DNA of 41,387 nt from JAVVPL01 sp036655775 (GTDB lineage Bacteria; Bacteroidota; Bacteroidia; Bacteroidales; P3), in contig JAVVPL010000004.1 of NCBI GenBank assembly GCA_036655775.1, positions 1-41,387 of the forward strand, in the 5' to 3' direction. Positions within the stretch are counted from its first letter, which is position 1. Each line of letters starts with the position of its first letter. The position numbers and the translations under genes were made by a program. Shown piece by piece: positions 1 through 8,711 of this stretch. The notes beneath the pieces were generated by a model, which saw only the letters and a program-made list of their open reading frames with translations, was not told where the DNA came from and made no database searches.

Positions 1-79
1 TTATTATCTGATATTTAATAATTTGCAATGCTATTCAACAACCGAATGTTGACCGAATGATGTTTTTTACTTTTGGCAT

Positions 80-112
80 TTTGATTTTATCATTTTTATA
101 TATATATATTTG
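80..112 (+). promoter_or_regulatory. Promoter of Bacteroidetes type for the lipoprotein pair
   Basis: TTTG at 80-83 lies 21 bases before TATATTTG at 105-112, matching the Bacteroidetes TTTG / TAnnTTTG pattern. It is about 43 bases ahead of the start codon at 155 and faces it. The rest of 1-154 holds no gene; ACCGAATG occurs twice near 40-58 with no evident meaning. Confidence 0.6.
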
Positions 113-154
113 CTGCTCTTGTTATCGTAGTGAACATTCCAAAAAAAAATTGTA

Positions 155-760
155 ATGAAAGTATACTCGGCGACGTTTTTTATTTTTATTTCTCTTACCT
201 TTATTGCTTGTAATTCTCCGCTTCCAAAAGAAAAAATCAAAGCGGCTATTTTACAAGACGGAGATGTGATTTTTCGTTGTGGGAGTAGTGGGGGAAGCCG
301 ATTGGTGCTTTATGCGGATAAAGGAGGGGTTTATTCTCATGTGGGCATACTTATACAGGATCGTACGCTTTGGTGGGTTATACATGCCGCTTTAGGAGAG
401 CATAAGGAAGGGGGAAAAGATAGCGTAAAACGAGAACGTTTATCTTCATTTTTAGAGGGAGAAAAAGCAAAAAGAGCAGGGGTTTATCGATATACAGGCA
501 ATCCATTGCTAGCAAAAAATGCAGCTCAACAAGCCTTAGAACTATATAAGCGTAAAGTTTTATTTGATCATTCATACAATTGCGAAGATACCACAGCAAT
601 GTACTGCACCGAATTAATTGATTTTGTCTATAAAAAAGTAGGGGTCCACTTGGTGGATAATGAATTGACGGTTTTAAATATTCCAGGTTTCACTAACAAA
701 ATTATAAAACCTTCCGATTTGCAAAAAAGTTCAAAATTGAAATTGCTTTATAAATATTAA
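155..760 (+). CDS. YiiX-type permuted papain-like lipoprotein
   Basis: Probable exported lipoprotein of 201 residues in the YiiX/YebB branch of the NlpC/P60 superfamily, whose members hydrolyse peptide or amide bonds in the cell envelope. A short hydrophobic leader ends at Cys19 (FIACN), a plausible lipobox. The circularly permuted catalytic order is visible: GDVIF at 36-40, His62 in YSHVGI, then Cys151 in MYCTELI with Glu153 close by. Length fits the family. The ATG follows a good promoter, and the next gene starts 23 bases downstream, so the two are probably cotranscribed. The family assignment rests on the His and Cys motifs; the substrate is unknown. Confidence 0.75.
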   Translation: MKVYSATFFIFISLTFIACNSPLPKEKIKAAILQDGDVIFRCGSSGGSRLVLYADKGGVYSHVGILIQDRTLWWVIHAALGEHKEGGKDSVKRERLSSFLEGEKAKRAGVYRYTGNPLLAKNAAQQALELYKRKVLFDHSYNCEDTTAMYCTELIDFVYKKVGVHLVDNELTVLNIPGFTNKIIKPSDLQKSSKLKLLYKY

Positions 761-783
761 TACGTACCTAAAAAATTACTAAA

Positions 784-1272
784 ATGAAAACACAATCAAA
801 TTTCAAAATCCGTTCTCTTTCCTCCTCTACTCAATTCGTTTATTCTAAGTATCTACATGCTAAAAAGAATTTCTTATCCTTGGGTTTATTGACTCTTTTA
901 GCACTTTGTATTTGTTCGTGCAGCAAAAAAAATACAGCAGGAGAGGCTGCTGAAAAATATGTAAACTGTATGGCTCAAGGAGATTACGAATGTTTTGCCA
1001 ATGGTATAGCTGGTTTTATCAATGCCGAAGATCCTGAAAAAGCAGAAGAAGATAAAGAAGAATTAATTGCATTCTTAAGAGAAAAAGAAGATAAAGAGTT
1101 AAAGACAAAAGGAGGAATTAAAAAAGTGGAACTTGTTTCAGAAACCATTGCAAAAAACAAGAAAACAGCCAATGTCGTAATACGCCAAACGTATGGAAAC
1201 GGCACTTCAGAAGAACAAAATTATCCAATGGTTATCGAAGACGGACTATGGAAAATGTCGATGGAAAAATGA
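784..1272 (+). CDS. DUF4878-like lipoprotein
   Basis: Probable lipoprotein of 162 residues. The segment after the signal (AGEAAEKYVNCMAQGDYECF) resembles the N-terminal helix of DUF4878 proteins, small NTF2-like exported proteins common in Bacteroidetes with no assigned reaction. The likely lipidated residue is Cys46, after a run rich in Leu and Cys (LLALCICSC). The part before the hydrophobic segment is unusually long, about 30 residues rich in Ser and Lys; no other Met is available downstream before the lipobox, so the ATG at 784 is kept. The middle is very rich in Lys and Glu. It is cotranscribed with the preceding lipoprotein gene and ends before a strong terminator. Confidence 0.65.
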   Translation: MKTQSNFKIRSLSSSTQFVYSKYLHAKKNFLSLGLLTLLALCICSCSKKNTAGEAAEKYVNCMAQGDYECFANGIAGFINAEDPEKAEEDKEELIAFLREKEDKELKTKGGIKKVELVSETIAKNKKTANVVIRQTYGNGTSEEQNYPMVIEDGLWKMSMEK

Positions 1273-1356
1273 TGCTTTAAAAGCGTATCAAAAAAGTATG
1301 CTTGTAAAAAATGTGCTATCTTAGGAATTTAATCGTCTTATGAGCTATGTTTTGGC

Positions 1357-1390
1357 CTCAAACAAGTCGGATACTCAAACAAGTCGGATA
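1357..1390. repeat. Perfect 17-bp tandem duplication
   Basis: CTCAAACAAGTCGGATA occurs twice without a gap (1357-1373 and 1374-1390). The second copy forms most of the left arm of the terminator hairpin that follows. Confidence 0.9.
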
Positions 1391-1435
1391 AAAGTATAGA
1401 TAAAATCTGTACTCTTATCCGATTTGTTTATTTTA
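1377..1435 (+). terminator. Intrinsic terminator between convergent genes
   Basis: Arms 1377-1396 and 1410-1429 pair over 20 positions with one G-U and one A-C, around a 13-base loop, and are followed by ATTTTAT on the plus strand. The right arm overlaps the stop codon of the minus-strand exporter at 1428. The U-tract is better in the plus direction, so it mainly serves the lipoprotein pair. Confidence 0.75.
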
Positions 1436-2906
1436 TGGGACTCTGTTTTTTGGGCAATTTTATCAAAAAAAGCAAACAAAAACCAGCGAGAATAAGAATA
1501 CCTGTAGTTACCTTAAAGGCATCTGTAATTCCTTCCATTGTGGCTATTTTATTAGCTAAATTGACACTTGCTTCATTGCTACTCAAGGAAGTGCAGCTGT
1601 GATGATAATGTATGCGGGCACTCATAATTGTGGTTAATAAGGCAATGCTGATACTTCCAGAAAGTTGTTTAAATGTAGTGGCAATACCCGAAGCCGACGA
1701 CATTTCTTCGTTTGGAATATGGCTTAATGCCATGCTACTGATAGGAGCAAAAGTAAGTCCCATGCCCAATCCTCTCAAATAAAGAGAAATTGAAATTGTG
1801 CGATATGAAGTTTCTAAATCAAATTGAGAAGCCATAAAAAGACTGACAATCATAATGCTAATACCTGGAATAATTAAGGAAAGATACCCAATCCGTCGAG
1901 TAATCAAACCCGATACAGGTCCTAAAATTCCTTGAATAATTCCTACGGGAAGAAAAAGTCCGCCAACCATGATGGCAGTATACCCCAAGCCATTTTCTAA
2001 GAAGAGGGGCAATAAAAAGGATACGCCAAACATGCCAATACTAAATAAAAATACAATGAGCATTGAAATACCAAAGGTGCGATCCTTTAAAAGTCGAATA
2101 TTCAAGAGCGGTGTTTGGGTGTTGAGTTCTCGGAGGATAAAGCCTATAAAAGCGAGCCCTGCAATTATAAATGTTCCAATTACCAAAGGCGATTCCCATC
2201 CCAAAGGATTGCTTGAGGCATTCCCTTGCCCCAATGCAAAAATGGTCAATGGTAGAAAAACAATTGCACAGATAAAACCAAGAGTGTCAAAAGGGCCTAT
2301 ATTTGGTTTTTCCCATTCTTTTTGAATGACCCAAGCGAGTAGGACGGCAAGTATTCCCAAAGGAATATTCAAATCGAAAATATAATGCCAATTGGCATCA
2401 TCCACTAAATAACCACCTACCAGAGGACCAAAAGAAATAGAAGCAGCCGCAGCGGCTGCCCAAAATCCAAGTGCGATACCTCTTTCTTTAGGTGGGAATT
2501 CTCTAGATACAATTGCTAAGCCCAAAGCTTGCACCATGCCGCCTCCAATTCCTTGAAAAGCACGGAACAAAATCAATGAAAATTCATTCTCGGCCCTTCC
2601 ACATAAAAAAGAGCCTAAAGTAAAGATGCTCAAGCCTAACAGATAAATCCGTTTAACCCCAAATTTATCGGCCAACCAGCCCGAAACAACCAACATTAAG
2701 GTCATGGTGACTAGATAGGAGGTAACCACCCATTCTGCTTTTGAAATATCAATACCAAAGCTTTGCATAATTGCAGGCATTCCCACATTGACTACCGTTA
2801 CATCTAAAATGGCCATAAAAGTACTTAAGAGTACAATCAACAATACCCACCAACGATAGAGTTTGCTTTGTTGAATTTTATTTTGAAGATTTTTAAAATT
2901 TGTCAT
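1428..2906 (-). CDS. DHA2 family (EmrB/QacA) drug exporter
   Basis: Inner-membrane proton-driven efflux transporter of 492 residues with about 14 membrane segments, as in the EmrB/QacA group of the major facilitator superfamily. Residues 34-46 (LDVTVVNVGMPAI) match the first-helix signature of this group, and GWLADKFGVKR near 77-87 is motif A in the first cytoplasmic loop. Substrates cannot be read from the sequence. It lies 41 bases after the other exporter gene with no promoter motif between them, so they look like one operon. No HlyD-type EmrA partner is adjacent, unlike the classical emrAB arrangement. Confidence 0.9.
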   Translation of the reverse strand: MTNFKNLQNKIQQSKLYRWWVLLIVLLSTFMAILDVTVVNVGMPAIMQSFGIDISKAEWVVTSYLVTMTLMLVVSGWLADKFGVKRIYLLGLSIFTLGSFLCGRAENEFSLILFRAFQGIGGGMVQALGLAIVSREFPPKERGIALGFWAAAAAASISFGPLVGGYLVDDANWHYIFDLNIPLGILAVLLAWVIQKEWEKPNIGPFDTLGFICAIVFLPLTIFALGQGNASSNPLGWESPLVIGTFIIAGLAFIGFILRELNTQTPLLNIRLLKDRTFGISMLIVFLFSIGMFGVSFLLPLFLENGLGYTAIMVGGLFLPVGIIQGILGPVSGLITRRIGYLSLIIPGISIMIVSLFMASQFDLETSYRTISISLYLRGLGMGLTFAPISSMALSHIPNEEMSSASGIATTFKQLSGSISIALLTTIMSARIHYHHSCTSLSSNEASVNLANKIATMEGITDAFKVTTGILILAGFCLLFLIKLPKKQSPIK

Positions 2907-2947
2907 GGTGTAGGTTTTGTTATTGATTTAAAAGGTATTTTGCAACA

Positions 2948-4150
2948 TCATCGCAATTTGTTTTTTTCAAAATAAGGCGCTGCACAAAATTTAAACACTC
3001 CTAGACTTGTGAGCACGGCTCCAAAGCAAAAAATAAAGAGCGTAGTAAAACCATATTGTTCAATTAAACCCCCGCCAATTAACACTCCTAAGCCAATTCC
3101 TAAATCCCAGGCAGTAAGATAGGACGAGTTGGCAGTTCCTCTTCGATTGTGTGGGGCCAAATTGATGAAAATAGTTTGCGAAGCAGGTGAAATATAGCCA
3201 AATCCCAGGCCAAGTAGCAATGCCGAAATATAAAAAAGAATTGGGTTTGTATTCAGTACAAAAAGAGCATACGCCAAAAGTAAAAAACCGAGTCCTGTAT
3301 AAATTAAATGGGCTATTTTTCCTTGATTGATTAATTTGGCTGACAAAAGTCTAGCTACGACAATTCCCATCGCTAGCAAAGTAAAAAAGAAACCTGCAGA
3401 ACCCCCTATCCCAATGGATTTCCCATACATCCCCATATAATTTACAATGACCCCATATCCCAAACCCGCAAAGGCCAATACAAAAAATTGAGGAAGCCCT
3501 TTTAGTAAGAAAAAACGATCTAAAGAAATTACATCTTTTACGGGAGCTATGATTTTTGGCGGTGCTTTTATCCATAAAACAAATGTAAAACCTACGCAAC
3601 TAATCAAAAAACTAGATAAGAAAATAGCTGAAAATGAATAGCTATGATACAAAAATAGTCCCGTCATAGGACCTAAAGCCATGGCAATATTCGAGGCCAT
3701 GCCAAAATAACCAATGCCTTCGCCTCTACGTTCCGAAGGCATTACATCGATAGCTAGCGTATTTCCCGAAACCGAAGTGATGCCAAAGGCAAATCCATGT
3801 GCAATACGGAGCACGATAAAAAGGGTCAAGGTGCCAGCCAGTAAATAGCCTGCAAATAAGGTGGTAAAAATAGCATAGCAAATTAAATACAAAGGTTTAC
3901 GCGTAAATGCATCCACCATATATCCTGAAAAAGGACGAATAAGTAGGGCTGCTAAGGTGTATAGCGACAATATTACTCCTGCCAAAGATTCACTAGTTCC
4001 CAAATCGTTGATTACATAAAAAGGCAATACGGGAACTAATAAATAAAAAGCAAAAAACAGTAATAAATTAGCGATAAAAGCAAAGATAAAATCAGGTGTC
4101 CAAAGACTTACTTTTTGAATAGGACATTTTACAGTCTCTCCAGTTTTCAT
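2948..4150 (-). CDS. Major facilitator superfamily transporter (12 segments)
   Basis: Inner-membrane MFS exporter of about 400 residues with 12 predicted segments; GYMVDAFTRKP in the loop after the second segment is motif A. The frame is open to a TTG at 4198, but that codon overlaps the probable -33 promoter element, so the ATG at 4150 (MKTGETVK) is taken as the start. It is first in an operon with the DHA2 exporter and divergent from sbcD. It resembles multidrug or sugar-efflux-like DHA1 transporters; the substrate is unknown. Confidence 0.87.
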   Translation of the reverse strand: MKTGETVKCPIQKVSLWTPDFIFAFIANLLLFFAFYLLVPVLPFYVINDLGTSESLAGVILSLYTLAALLIRPFSGYMVDAFTRKPLYLICYAIFTTLFAGYLLAGTLTLFIVLRIAHGFAFGITSVSGNTLAIDVMPSERRGEGIGYFGMASNIAMALGPMTGLFLYHSYSFSAIFLSSFLISCVGFTFVLWIKAPPKIIAPVKDVISLDRFFLLKGLPQFFVLAFAGLGYGVIVNYMGMYGKSIGIGGSAGFFFTLLAMGIVVARLLSAKLINQGKIAHLIYTGLGFLLLAYALFVLNTNPILFYISALLLGLGFGYISPASQTIFINLAPHNRRGTANSSYLTAWDLGIGLGVLIGGGLIEQYGFTTLFIFCFGAVLTSLGVFKFCAAPYFEKNKLR

Positions 4151-4167
4151 AGAATCGTTTATTTTTG

Positions 4168-4199
4168 TAAAGATAGAAGGAAAGATGGGAAAATACAAA
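4168..4199 (-). promoter_or_regulatory. Promoter of the exporter operon
   Basis: On the minus strand TTTG (4199-4196) lies 20 bases before TATCTTTA (4175-4168), a 7 of 8 match to TAnnTTTG. It is 17 bases upstream of the ATG at 4150, which supports the shorter start. Confidence 0.5.
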
Positions 4200-4250
4200 T
4201 TAATTTTTACAAACGCTTTCTACGAAAGAGATGAGTGAATACTTTAGTTA

Positions 4251-4278
4251 TTGAAATATAAATTATTTCGTAACTTTG
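4251..4278 (+). promoter_or_regulatory. Promoter of sbcD
   Basis: A perfect -7 element TAACTTTG sits at 4271-4278, with a weaker ATTG-type -33 element just upstream (4250-4253). The upstream TTG start of the sbcD frame overlaps that -33 element, arguing for the GTG start at 4296. Confidence 0.55.
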
Positions 4279-4295
4279 TAAAAAAAAATATTTTT

Positions 4296-5477
4296 GTGAA
4301 ACTTCTCCATACCGCCGATTGGCACATAGGTCAAACTTTTTTTGAATATGATAGAAAATTTGAACATCTCGCTTTTTTGTCGTGGCTAGATACTCAAATA
4401 GAAATACATATTCCCGATTTGCTATTGATAGCGGGCGATATTTTTGATACGCCCAATCCCTCGGCCGATTCTCAAAAAGTATTTTATAAATTTTTGAAAG
4501 AAATTACAACTAAAAATAAAGATCTTCAAATTATTATCATTGCAGGAAATCATGATTCTGCGGCTCGATTGGAAGCGCCTAATCCCTTGTTGGAGGAGAT
4601 GAATATTACCATTCGTGGTTTAGTGAAACGTAATTTGGATGATAGTATTGATTATACGCATTTTATTATTCCTTTACGCAAAGGAGGGTATTGTCTTGCG
4701 GTGCCGTATCTTCGTCAAGGCGATTATCCACAGTCTGAAAATTATGCGCAAGGAGTTCAAAAAATGTATGAAATGCTCTATACGCAAGTAAAAGATAAAC
4801 CAGGGCCCGTGATAGCTATGGGGCATCTACAAACCTTAGGTGCTCAAATATCCGACAACGACCGTTCCGAGCGAATTATAGGGGGTTTGGAATGTGTTTC
4901 GCCTAATGCTTTTTCTCAAAATATAGCGTATACTGCTTTGGGACACTTGCATAGAGCACAGCGAGTGTCGGGCCGCGACAATTTGCGTTATGCAGGTTCT
5001 CCTTTGCCTATGTCTTTTGCTGAGAGAAACAATAAACAAAGCATTACCCTGGTCGACATAAACCCTTGGAACACGCAAATAACACCGCTTTTTTTTGAAA
5101 GTCCAGTTCAACTGCTTAGCCTTTCTGCACATGCTCTTCCTTTGCCAGAGGTGCTCACACGAATAGCACAATTGCCAGAGGGGCCCCTTACATCTATTTC
5201 GCCTTATTTGGAAATTACAATTTTGATTACCGAGCCTGAACCTTCGCTGAGATATCAAATAGAAGAGGCTTTGAAACATAAATCGGTACGGCTAGCACGT
5301 TTGACCTCGCGCAGTCCATATTCTGAAAATAAACAAGAAATAAAAACGTACGACGATTTACAAACGCTCAGTCCTATGGTTATTGCAAATGATTTTTTCA
5401 AACATCGTTATGGGGGAGAGGATATGCCCAATTCTATGAAAATTCTTCTGCAAGGGGTAATACAAGAAATACAATAA
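4296..5477 (+). CDS. sbcD: Exonuclease SbcD, nuclease subunit
   Basis: Mre11-type metallophosphoesterase subunit of the SbcCD complex, which trims double-strand ends and cleaves DNA hairpins and palindromes. All phosphodiesterase motifs are visible in order: HTADWH at residues 5-10, LLIAGDIFD, IIAGNHDS, MGHLQ and ALGHLHRAQ. With the GTG at 4296 as start it has 393 residues, typical of the family; the extra 15 residues from a TTG at 4251 would be encoded within the promoter. The partner sbcC follows after 119 bases. The assignment is very secure; the start is inferred. Confidence 0.95.
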   Translation: MKLLHTADWHIGQTFFEYDRKFEHLAFLSWLDTQIEIHIPDLLLIAGDIFDTPNPSADSQKVFYKFLKEITTKNKDLQIIIIAGNHDSAARLEAPNPLLEEMNITIRGLVKRNLDDSIDYTHFIIPLRKGGYCLAVPYLRQGDYPQSENYAQGVQKMYEMLYTQVKDKPGPVIAMGHLQTLGAQISDNDRSERIIGGLECVSPNAFSQNIAYTALGHLHRAQRVSGRDNLRYAGSPLPMSFAERNNKQSITLVDINPWNTQITPLFFESPVQLLSLSAHALPLPEVLTRIAQLPEGPLTSISPYLEITILITEPEPSLRYQIEEALKHKSVRLARLTSRSPYSENKQEIKTYDDLQTLSPMVIANDFFKHRYGGEDMPNSMKILLQGVIQEIQ

Positions 5478-5517
5478 GTAGAATATAAAAAAGAAAAAAT
5501 AAAAGTCGTAAAACAAA

Positions 5518-5525
5518 TAAGTTTG
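5518..5525 (+). promoter_or_regulatory. Possible internal promoter of sbcC
   Basis: A perfect -7 element, TAAGTTTG, lies in the 119-base gap between sbcD and sbcC. No good -33 element is seen at the expected distance, so this is a weak candidate that could let sbcC be transcribed separately. Confidence 0.3.
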
Positions 5526-5596
5526 AATACAAAAAATACAATTCGTTTAAGATAGATTTTTAGTTTACACAGAGACCATAATAAGGCACAGCAAAA

Positions 5597-8500
5597 ATGA
5601 AGATAGTAGCTATTAGAGGCAAAAATTTAGCTTCCCTAGAGGGTGAATTTGAAATAGATTTTACAAAAGAACCCTTAAAATCGGCGGGGATATTTGCAAT
5701 TACAGGAAGTACGGGTGCTGGTAAATCTACGATTTTAGATGCACTTTGTTTGGCTCTTTTTGATCAAACGCCCCGTACCAATGTGGGTGAAAATGTTTTT
5801 ATTCAGGATGTACAAGATAAAACGATTAATCAAAAAGATAGTAGAACCATACTTAGACGAGGTACAAGTCAAGGCTATGCCGAAGTCGATTTTTATGCGT
5901 TATCAGGCAACAAATATCGTGCTAAATGGAGTGTTAGGCGTGCGAATGCCAAAATTGACGGATCGATGCAAAATGCAGAAGTTCGTTTACTCAATGTAGA
6001 TACGGGCCTCGAAGTTCCTGGAAGAAAAACGGAAATTTTGTCTAAAATTGTAGAATTAATTGGATTGAATTTTGATCAATTTACGCGTGCGGTATTGCTT
6101 GCACAAGGTGATTTTGCAACCTTTCTCAAAGCCAAAACGAATGAAAAAGCGGAGCTCCTCGAAAAATTGACAGGCACGAATATGTATTCTCGTATTTCTA
6201 TTTCTATATACGAAAAAACCAAAAAAGCCGAACAAGATTTAAACCATCTCAAAGAACGAGTGCAAGATATAGAACTTCTTTCACCCGAAGAGTGGAGTCA
6301 ATTGGAGGTTGAAAAACAAAATTTATTACTAGAATTAGCCCATTTAAAAGAGGCTCACCAAAGAGAGAGTGCAAAAATAAAGTGGTTGAATGAAGACACT
6401 ATTTTAAATGCAAGCATTGTGCAAGCCGAAGAACAATTAAGACAATGTCAAGCCTCGATACTTCAAGCAAAACCGCGCTATACAATGCTTTCTAATATAG
6501 ATTGTGTACAAGAAATTCGAGATGTTTTTATGGAATTTCAAAATATCAACAAACAAATTGCGGAGAATAAGAATCAATTATACAAACAAAAAATAGCCAA
6601 TGAATCGAGTGTAGAACGCCTAACTAAGGGTCAATCTATCTATATTTCTTGCGAAAAATTACTACAAGAGGTAAATGAAAAATACAAAAATGTAGAAATT
6701 AAAATCCAAGAAGCACGCGCATTGGATATTCGTATTGTGGGAGCTAAAGCCAATATGGAGGATGCTTTTATTGAATTTGAGTCCGCCAAGCACCTCAAGG
6801 AAAAAAACGAAATTTCAATCCAGGCCAAAGAAAATGAAATTGCGCAAATTAAAACACAAATTGCCTTGCTTTCAAACTGGTTCGACACCCATAAACAATA
6901 TAATGAAATTATTCCTAAAGCCGATTTAATTCTTGCCCTTTTGGAAGATGCTACAAATGTACAAGAACAACTTCATCAGAATGTGAAAATTCTTACACAA
7001 AATCAACAAGTTTTTCAAGATGAGCATAACGAATTGTGCTTAAAACAAGAGGAATTTACACATTTAAATAGCCTTTTGCCTTCTGAAATAGTCATGCTAC
7101 GGACTCAATTGCAAGAAGGCGTTCCTTGCCCTGTTTGTGGCAGTATTCATCATTCAGTCTTAACTCCTACCGAAGCCACACTTCTGCGCGAAGAAGAGCT
7201 AAAACAAGCCAAAATTAGGGTGGAAACAAGTCTCAATAGCTTAAATGAACAAACAGAAAAACGGAAAAATGAAATTACGCGTTTGTTGGCAGTCATTGAA
7301 AATTATGAAAAACAAAAAACAGACACTTTGAATAAAGTGCAATTCTATTTAGCCAATGTTGCTTCGTGGCAGGATGATTTTGCACAAGGAATTCTTAGAG
7401 ATAAATTGAAAAACATTGTAGAGCAAGGAGCGATTAATACGGTCCAATTGACTAAGGAAAGTGAACAGTTGAGCCATTTACAAACGAGCTATCTGCTCGA
7501 AAAAAATATGCATAACGACCATATTCAAATCTATATTGCAAAACAAGAAAAATACAATCGATTCAAATTGGATTTAGAAAAATTGCAGTCGGATCGAATG
7601 TTTTTGTTTCAAGGAAAATCGGTAGAAGAAGTGATTGCTCTATACACCCAAAAAATAGACCATTTGACTACGGAACTCAAAATGTTGAACGAAGAAAAAG
7701 AGCAAATGAGTGCACAACTTGAAGCAAGTAAAGGAATTTTAAAACAGATTGAACATGAAAGCCTCCGTTTGTATACAGAAGAACAACGCTTGAAACAAAA
7801 TCTAGATAGCTGGATTGCTACGCAAAATCTAGTGCTTCCTATACCATTGACTTTTTCTGATTTGTCGAATCTTTTGGCCAAAGATACCGCTTGGCTCAAT
7901 GCTGAAAAACAATTTTTGCAAACGCTCAACAATGCCCAAACTACAGCTATGGCAACACTTTCCGAGCGACATAAAAATTTGTCGGCTCATCAAAATGCAG
8001 ACATAAAACCAGATATGAGTGTAGAATCGCTATCTTCTCTCCAAGAAGAAGAAGCCAATATTCAAAGAAAAATAGAAGCACAAAATAAACGTGCAGTTCA
8101 AATAGAATTAAGCCTAAGTAAAAACCAACAAGGAAAAGAAAAAATCAAATCTTTTGAAAAAGATTTGAGCTCTTTATCGATACAGAGTGAGAATTGGAAA
8201 AAACTCAATGAGCTTTTGGGCTCTGCCACAGGGTCCAAATTTAAAGAAATAGCACAAGGCTACACCTTGGATATATTGCTTAGCTATGCAAACAAACATT
8301 TACAAGAATTTGAAAAACGATATGAGTTGCAACGTATTCCCGATACGCTCGCTCTGCAAGTATCCGATTTGGATATGCTGGGTGAAATTCGTACGGTACA
8401 TTCGCTCTCAGGAGGAGAATCTTTTTTGATTTCATTAGCCCTTGCCTTGGGGCTTTCGTCTCTTTCCTCCAATCGGATGAAAGTAGAATCTCTTTTTATA

Positions 8501-8689
8501 GATGAGGGTTTTGGTTCCTTAGACTCCGACACACTTCGTGTGGCTATGGATGCTTTAGAAAGTTTGCAAAATCAAGGACGTAAAATAGGTGTAATTTCGC
8601 ATTTGACAGAAATGACGGAACGTATAGCCACGCAAATACGCGTAATCAAAACAGTGAATGGAAAAAGTAAAATAGACGTAGTAGGGTAG
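5597..8689 (+). CDS. sbcC: Exonuclease SbcC, ATPase subunit
   Basis: Rad50-type ATPase of 1030 residues that pairs with SbcD. The N-terminal half-domain carries Walker A (GSTGAGKS, residues 37-44) and the Q-loop region LLAQGDFATFLKA. Long Lys/Glu/Gln-rich coiled coils follow. The zinc hook CPVC at 511-514 sits at their apex, midway through the protein, where two molecules join. The second half-domain has the ABC signature LSGGES near 937 and Walker B FIDEGFGSLD with Asp969-Glu970. Everything expected is present and intact. The gene converges on pheT with an 18-base gap. Confidence 0.96.
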   Translation: MKIVAIRGKNLASLEGEFEIDFTKEPLKSAGIFAITGSTGAGKSTILDALCLALFDQTPRTNVGENVFIQDVQDKTINQKDSRTILRRGTSQGYAEVDFYALSGNKYRAKWSVRRANAKIDGSMQNAEVRLLNVDTGLEVPGRKTEILSKIVELIGLNFDQFTRAVLLAQGDFATFLKAKTNEKAELLEKLTGTNMYSRISISIYEKTKKAEQDLNHLKERVQDIELLSPEEWSQLEVEKQNLLLELAHLKEAHQRESAKIKWLNEDTILNASIVQAEEQLRQCQASILQAKPRYTMLSNIDCVQEIRDVFMEFQNINKQIAENKNQLYKQKIANESSVERLTKGQSIYISCEKLLQEVNEKYKNVEIKIQEARALDIRIVGAKANMEDAFIEFESAKHLKEKNEISIQAKENEIAQIKTQIALLSNWFDTHKQYNEIIPKADLILALLEDATNVQEQLHQNVKILTQNQQVFQDEHNELCLKQEEFTHLNSLLPSEIVMLRTQLQEGVPCPVCGSIHHSVLTPTEATLLREEELKQAKIRVETSLNSLNEQTEKRKNEITRLLAVIENYEKQKTDTLNKVQFYLANVASWQDDFAQGILRDKLKNIVEQGAINTVQLTKESEQLSHLQTSYLLEKNMHNDHIQIYIAKQEKYNRFKLDLEKLQSDRMFLFQGKSVEEVIALYTQKIDHLTTELKMLNEEKEQMSAQLEASKGILKQIEHESLRLYTEEQRLKQNLDSWIATQNLVLPIPLTFSDLSNLLAKDTAWLNAEKQFLQTLNNAQTTAMATLSERHKNLSAHQNADIKPDMSVESLSSLQEEEANIQRKIEAQNKRAVQIELSLSKNQQGKEKIKSFEKDLSSLSIQSENWKKLNELLGSATGSKFKEIAQGYTLDILLSYANKHLQEFEKRYELQRIPDTLALQVSDLDMLGEIRTVHSLSGGESFLISLALALGLSSLSSNRMKVESLFIDEGFGSLDSDTLRVAMDALESLQNQGRKIGVISHLTEMTERIATQIRVIKTVNGKSKIDVVG

Positions 8690-8694
8690 GGCTA

Positions 8695-8711
8695 TTAAAA
8701 TCGAATTTTAA
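8695..8711. terminator. Possible weak hairpin between convergent sbcC and pheT
   Basis: TTAAAAT and ATTTTAA pair around a CGA loop. The hairpin is entirely A/T and overlaps the pheT stop codon, so it is at best a weak terminator. Confidence 0.25.

Noticed and set aside
1969..2325. 118-residue plus-strand open frame within the DHA2 exporter gene
   Set aside because: It is antisense to a clear membrane transporter, has the composition of a shadow frame, and has no promoter or recognisable domain.
1428..4150. An emrAB-type tripartite efflux operon
   Set aside because: Only two MFS transporters are present; there is no membrane fusion protein or TolC-like channel gene beside them.
4198..4253. 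TTG starts for the 12-segment exporter (4198) and sbcD (4251)
   Set aside because: Both codons coincide with probable -33 promoter elements, and better starts (ATG 4150, GTG 4296) begin at the conserved protein sequence.
4836..5279. 147-residue minus-strand open frame within sbcD
   Set aside because: Antisense to intact, motif-bearing sbcD; Cys/Arg-rich composition is typical of a shadow.
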